In this document: piece by piece, positions 24,001 to 26,069 of the stretch
Numbering within the stretch: position 1 is the stretch's first letter
How the letters are laid out: each line of letters starts with the position of its first letter
Assembly (NCBI GenBank): GCA_016717595.1
Contig: JADKFE010000055.1
Coordinates: forward strand, 1-26,069
Direction of reading: 5' to 3'
Length of the DNA: 26,069 bases
DNA from: Deltaproteobacteria bacterium
GTDB taxonomy: Bacteria > Myxococcota_A > UBA796 > CAJQPC01
The notes under the pieces: generated by a model
The model's database searches: none
Told to the model about the DNA's origin: nothing
Seen by the model: only the letters and a program-made list of their open reading frames with translations
Program-made: the position numbers and the translations under genes

Positions 24001-24142
24001 TCACCAGAAGCTCGTTGATGACGACGGCTCCGGCGACCTCGGGGCACGCGCCCGAGGCCGTGCGCGCAGGCGACGGCGCGAGGCTCAGCGTGCAGAGTCC
24101 GAGTAGCCCTCCTCCCGTCAGAAGGAATGACGCGCGCCGCAT
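21001..24142 (-). CDS. Secreted surface protein with five lamin-tail domains and C-terminal sorting-type tail (frame breaks)
   Basis: The corrected product is about 1046 residues. It has a signal peptide (MRRASFLLTGGGLLGLCTLS), and its start at 24142 is preceded by GGAGG. Five lamin-tail domains begin at about 24025, 23343, 22805, 22270 and 21714. Each opens with a VVINELL-like strand, then WVELYNPG, LTGWxL, IPAGGY, LDLGN-SS-DAV and a D/N-C-x-G-E-x-x-D core. A DTG-rich linker separates domains 1 and 2. The end (GGLEAVVLALALLRRRRP) is a hydrophobic helix plus Arg cluster, preceded by Cys, like MYXO-CTERM anchors. The frame breaks near 23740 and several times at 23340-23480, splitting it into 23684-24214, 23247-23723 and 21001-23325. 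It is probably displayed on the cell surface; the ligand is unknown. Confidence 0.82.
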
Positions 24143-24261
24143 GGTGCCTCCGTGCCCGGCTGGCCCGCCGGTCCGCCAGTATAGCGCGGTCAGCCTTGGG
24201 CTCGCCCGTGACAAGAATTGGCCGAGGGGCTCAGATCTGCGACAGCGCTGAGGTTCTTGGG

Positions 24262-24813
24262 GATCTTCGCCGATGGATCTTCATCCATCGTGCACGTTGA
24301 CAGAGATCGCCACCATCGGCGCGTCGCACCAGGCGCCTCCGGGGCGCACCAGCAGGTGTGCGCGGGCGGACCCCACCGTCCACCTGCCCAGCGCGCAGCA
24401 TGAAGGGGGAGGGCGGTGATCTCGCCGAGGCCAAAGCGCACCTCGGCGGAGGCGTGGCGCGATCGTTCATGACGTTTGGGGATCGGTGGTGGGGCCGTCG
24501 AACAGCGCGCTCTGGGGGCGACCTCGCCCGGGGAACGGCTAGGAGCGGCGTCGCGGGGTGAGGTGGGTGCGGTCTCCGCGAGGCGGAGTGAGCGTCATGC
24601 CCGCGCCGCTGAAGCAGCAGAGCGCACGATCAACCCCCTCAAACCGTGAGAACCGGCCGTCCCGCCGTCACCTCGGCCACGGAGATCCCGCAGCGCGAAG
24701 CCCTGCGCGCCCTCGCCGAGCTTGAGCAGCTCATGGGTGACCCCGCCGCCGTTTCGCCAGGGCATCGTCCGCCAGTCGTCCAGGGAGCACAGGGCGAGGG
24801 GCCGGAGCAGGGC
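24262..24813 (-). pseudogene. hutD: HutD/Ves-family protein, heavily frame-broken
   Basis: No frame is open for the full length, but pieces in different minus-strand frames read as a HutD/Ves cupin in the right order. They are DDWRTMPWRNGGGVTHELL (from about 24780), ISVAEVTAGRP (24690-24658), FSRFEGVDRALCCFSGAGM (24657-24601), PFPGEVAPRA (near 24540) and EVRFGLGEITALPLHAARW (24445-24390). The family hallmark is MPWKNGGG followed by SIAxVxxDGPFSxFPGIDR. At least four single-base shifts are needed, and no clear start codon is visible. HutD is linked to histidine utilisation and Ves to cold growth, but no hut gene is nearby. Given the similar breaks in both neighbours, sequence error is as likely as decay. 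Ends are approximate. Confidence 0.6.
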
Positions 24814-24857
24814 GTGAAAGGGCGGCTGAATCAGACTATGGCGTTTGGCTAGCGGAG

Positions 24858-25719
24858 ATGAGGGTTGAGGTCACGGAGATTCTTCGCGCGACTCGCCTCA
24901 CGCGACGGCTTACAGGGCATACAGACAAGGAGCTTCATGGAACCGTCGTTTTTGCCCTCTGGCTCAAAGGCCTCGGCGCCGTGCTCGCCGCGCTCACCCT
25001 CTTGTGGCTGATCTCGATCCCGCTGCGTGACGTGAGCATCGTCGATCCCGCCTGGGGGCTGACCTTCGCCATTCAAGGCACGGTCTGGTTCACCTTAGGC
25101 GCTGATGGTGGCCGGGCGAGCTTGGCCTTGGCGCTCGTGTGGATCTGGGCCCTGCGCCTTGGCCTCTACCTGCTGTGGCGTCGCCAAGGCCACGGTGAAG
25201 ACTTCCGGTACCAAGAGTTCCGCCGCCGCACGGCCGAAGAGCGGTACTGGTGGCTGAGCTTGTTCCAGGTGTTCTGGCTGCAGAGGGCTCTCGGCGCTCG
25301 TGGGCCTCACGCTCTTGGGGGCGATGTTCGGCGAGACGCCCTTGGGTTGGCTCGACGCCGTCAGGAACGCTCGTGTGGGCCTTCGGCTTCGTCTTTAAGG
25401 CGGGCGGGGATTGGCAGCTCGCCCGGTTTAAGACCGACCCGGCGAACAAGGGCAAGCTACTCACCACGGGGTTGTGGCGGTACACCCGGCCCAGACTACT
25501 TCCGGCGACTCCCTGCCAGTGGTGGGGCCTCGCGCTGCTGCTGTGTGGCGGCCGGGACGCCCATCGCCGGTCCTCAGCGCGGTGTTGATAATACGGCTCA
25601 TCGTGAAGGTCTCCGGCGTGGCGCTCCTGGAGCGGTCCTTGGAGCAGGTGAAGCCCGGCTACGAGGACTACACCGCCCGCACCAGCGCCTTCGTGCCCCC
25701 GGCCGCCGCGCTGGGCTGA
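24858..25719 (+). CDS. DUF1295 membrane protein, steroid 5-alpha-reductase-like (multiple frame breaks)
   Basis: A membrane protein related to DUF1295 and isoprenylcysteine methyltransferase/steroid-reductase families. The intact first part has hydrophobic helices and the landmark VSIVDPAWGLTFA, then YLLWRRQGHGEDFRYQEFRR and YWWLSLFQVFWLQ. Other frames continue with LVGLTLLGAMFGETPLGW, GTLVWAFGFVFKAGGDWQLA, FKTDPANKGKLLTTGLWRYT, and finally VSGVALLERSLEQVKPGYED and YTARTSAFVPP, with the stop at 25717-25719. At least four shifts are needed, near 25280, 25363, 25490 and 25560. The conserved HPDYFGDSLQWWG element is recognisable only by combining frames. The start is unsure: ATG 24858 gives a long charged head, and the natural start may be nearer 24938 in another frame. 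Confidence 0.7.
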
Positions 25720-25821
25720 GCCTACGACGCTTTGGGGAGGGCGCCGCCGCGTCCGCGGGTTACATCGACGTCGTGCACTCTGTGTGGAGCGCGCCTGCCA
25801 CCCTCCGGGCGGGAGTCACGC

Positions 25822-26069
25822 GTGGACCGCGTCGACTACTACACACTCCCTCGGCGTAGAACGCGGCGCGAGCGCCCGGACGACATCAAGCGTGCGTTCG
25901 GAAGCTCGCGCTCCAGTACCACCCCGACCGAAACCCCGACGATCTCGACGCTGAGCGGCGTTTTAAGGAGATCGCCGAGGCTTATGCCGTGCTCTCTAGC
26001 CCTGAGGAGCGCGCGCGCTACGACCAGCTCGGCAGCTTTTACCGGCCTGACGGCGCCCCGCCGACGCCG
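25822..26069 (+). CDS. J-domain (DnaJ-like) protein, 5' part only, frame-broken
   Basis: The gene begins at GTG 25822 with VDRVDYYTL and runs off the window. After correcting three single-base errors between about 25848 and 25902 it reads as a J domain: DYYTLLGV, DDIKRAF, a Lys-Leu-Ala-Leu helix, then LQYHPDRNPDD with the HPD motif at 25920-25928. FKEIAEAYAVLSSPEERARY and DQLG follow in the final frame. J domains stimulate the ATPase of DnaK (Hsp70). Whether this is a full DnaJ, a CbpA-like protein or a J-domain fusion cannot be seen. GGGAG about 10 bases upstream may be the ribosome site. Confidence 0.75.
   Translation, partial: MDRVDYYTLPRRRTRRERPDDIKRAFGSSRSSTTPTETPTISTLSGVLRRSPRLMPCSLALRSARATTSSAAFTGLTAPRRR

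Noticed and set aside
1..26069. Search for defence systems, toxin-antitoxin pairs, CRISPR arrays, tRNAs and rRNAs
   Set aside because: No diagnostic domains, repeat-spacer structure or RNA gene signatures were seen; the carbamoyltransferase and NlpC/P60 genes alone do not justify a defence or secretion system call.

Overview
The window is very GC-rich bacterial DNA, tightly packed with genes that often overlap by ATGA/GTGA. It fits an uncultivated member of the Myxococcota or a related deltaproteobacterial lineage. The evidence is family content, not a marker gene: an AgmX/GltJ-type zinc-ribbon protein with a TonB-like C-terminus, a five-fold lamin-tail-domain surface protein with DTG-rich linker and Arg-rich C-terminal anchor, many predicted lipoproteins, and an Hc1-type histone. 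No rRNA, tRNA or CRISPR array was seen.

Layout. (1) 1-1956: a complete IS4-family element (156-1511) with 16-bp terminal inverted repeats and an 11-bp target duplication. It sits in a non-coding, repeat-rich stretch that also carries a perfect 98-bp direct repeat. (2) 1957-2502, minus: a small membrane protein. (3) 2636-5783, plus: an overlapping three-gene operon (TPR lipoprotein, LolB/DUF4292-like lipoprotein, RlmM-like methyltransferase). (4) 8826-5740, minus: an operon of alpha/beta hydrolase, envelope protein, M28 metallopeptidase lipoprotein and envelope protein. (5) 10694-8889, minus: an SH3b-NlpC/P60 protein without a signal peptide. (6) 14877-10750, minus: DTW protein, sugar-nucleotide epimerase, metallo-beta-lactamase-fold hydrolase and O-carbamoyltransferase. 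(7) 14940-18109, plus: neutral-ceramidase-like lipoprotein coupled to a deoxynucleoside kinase. (8) 18273-20414, plus: histone-like protein, then the GltJ/AgmX-like protein. (9) 24142-20470, minus: giant lamin-tail protein and a small envelope protein. (10) 24262-26069: a broken hutD/ves homologue, a broken DUF1295 membrane protein and the start of a J-domain gene.

The theme is the cell envelope: lipoproteins, outer-membrane-like proteins, peptidoglycan and lipid hydrolysis, and sugar modification. I found no convincing defence island or other clearly new multigene system. The best biological leads are the GltJ-like protein that lacks a GYF domain, the histone next to it, the signal-less NlpC/P60 protein and the DTW-epimerase-MBL-carbamoyltransferase operon.

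A strong technical signal is that at least 15 single-base frame breaks interrupt otherwise well-conserved genes. Several lie in G/C homopolymers. They cluster at 12.0-12.9 kb and 23.3-26.0 kb, while 2-10.7 kb and 13.2-23.3 kb look clean. Reading across them restores full-length families, so sequence error is more likely than gene decay for most of them.
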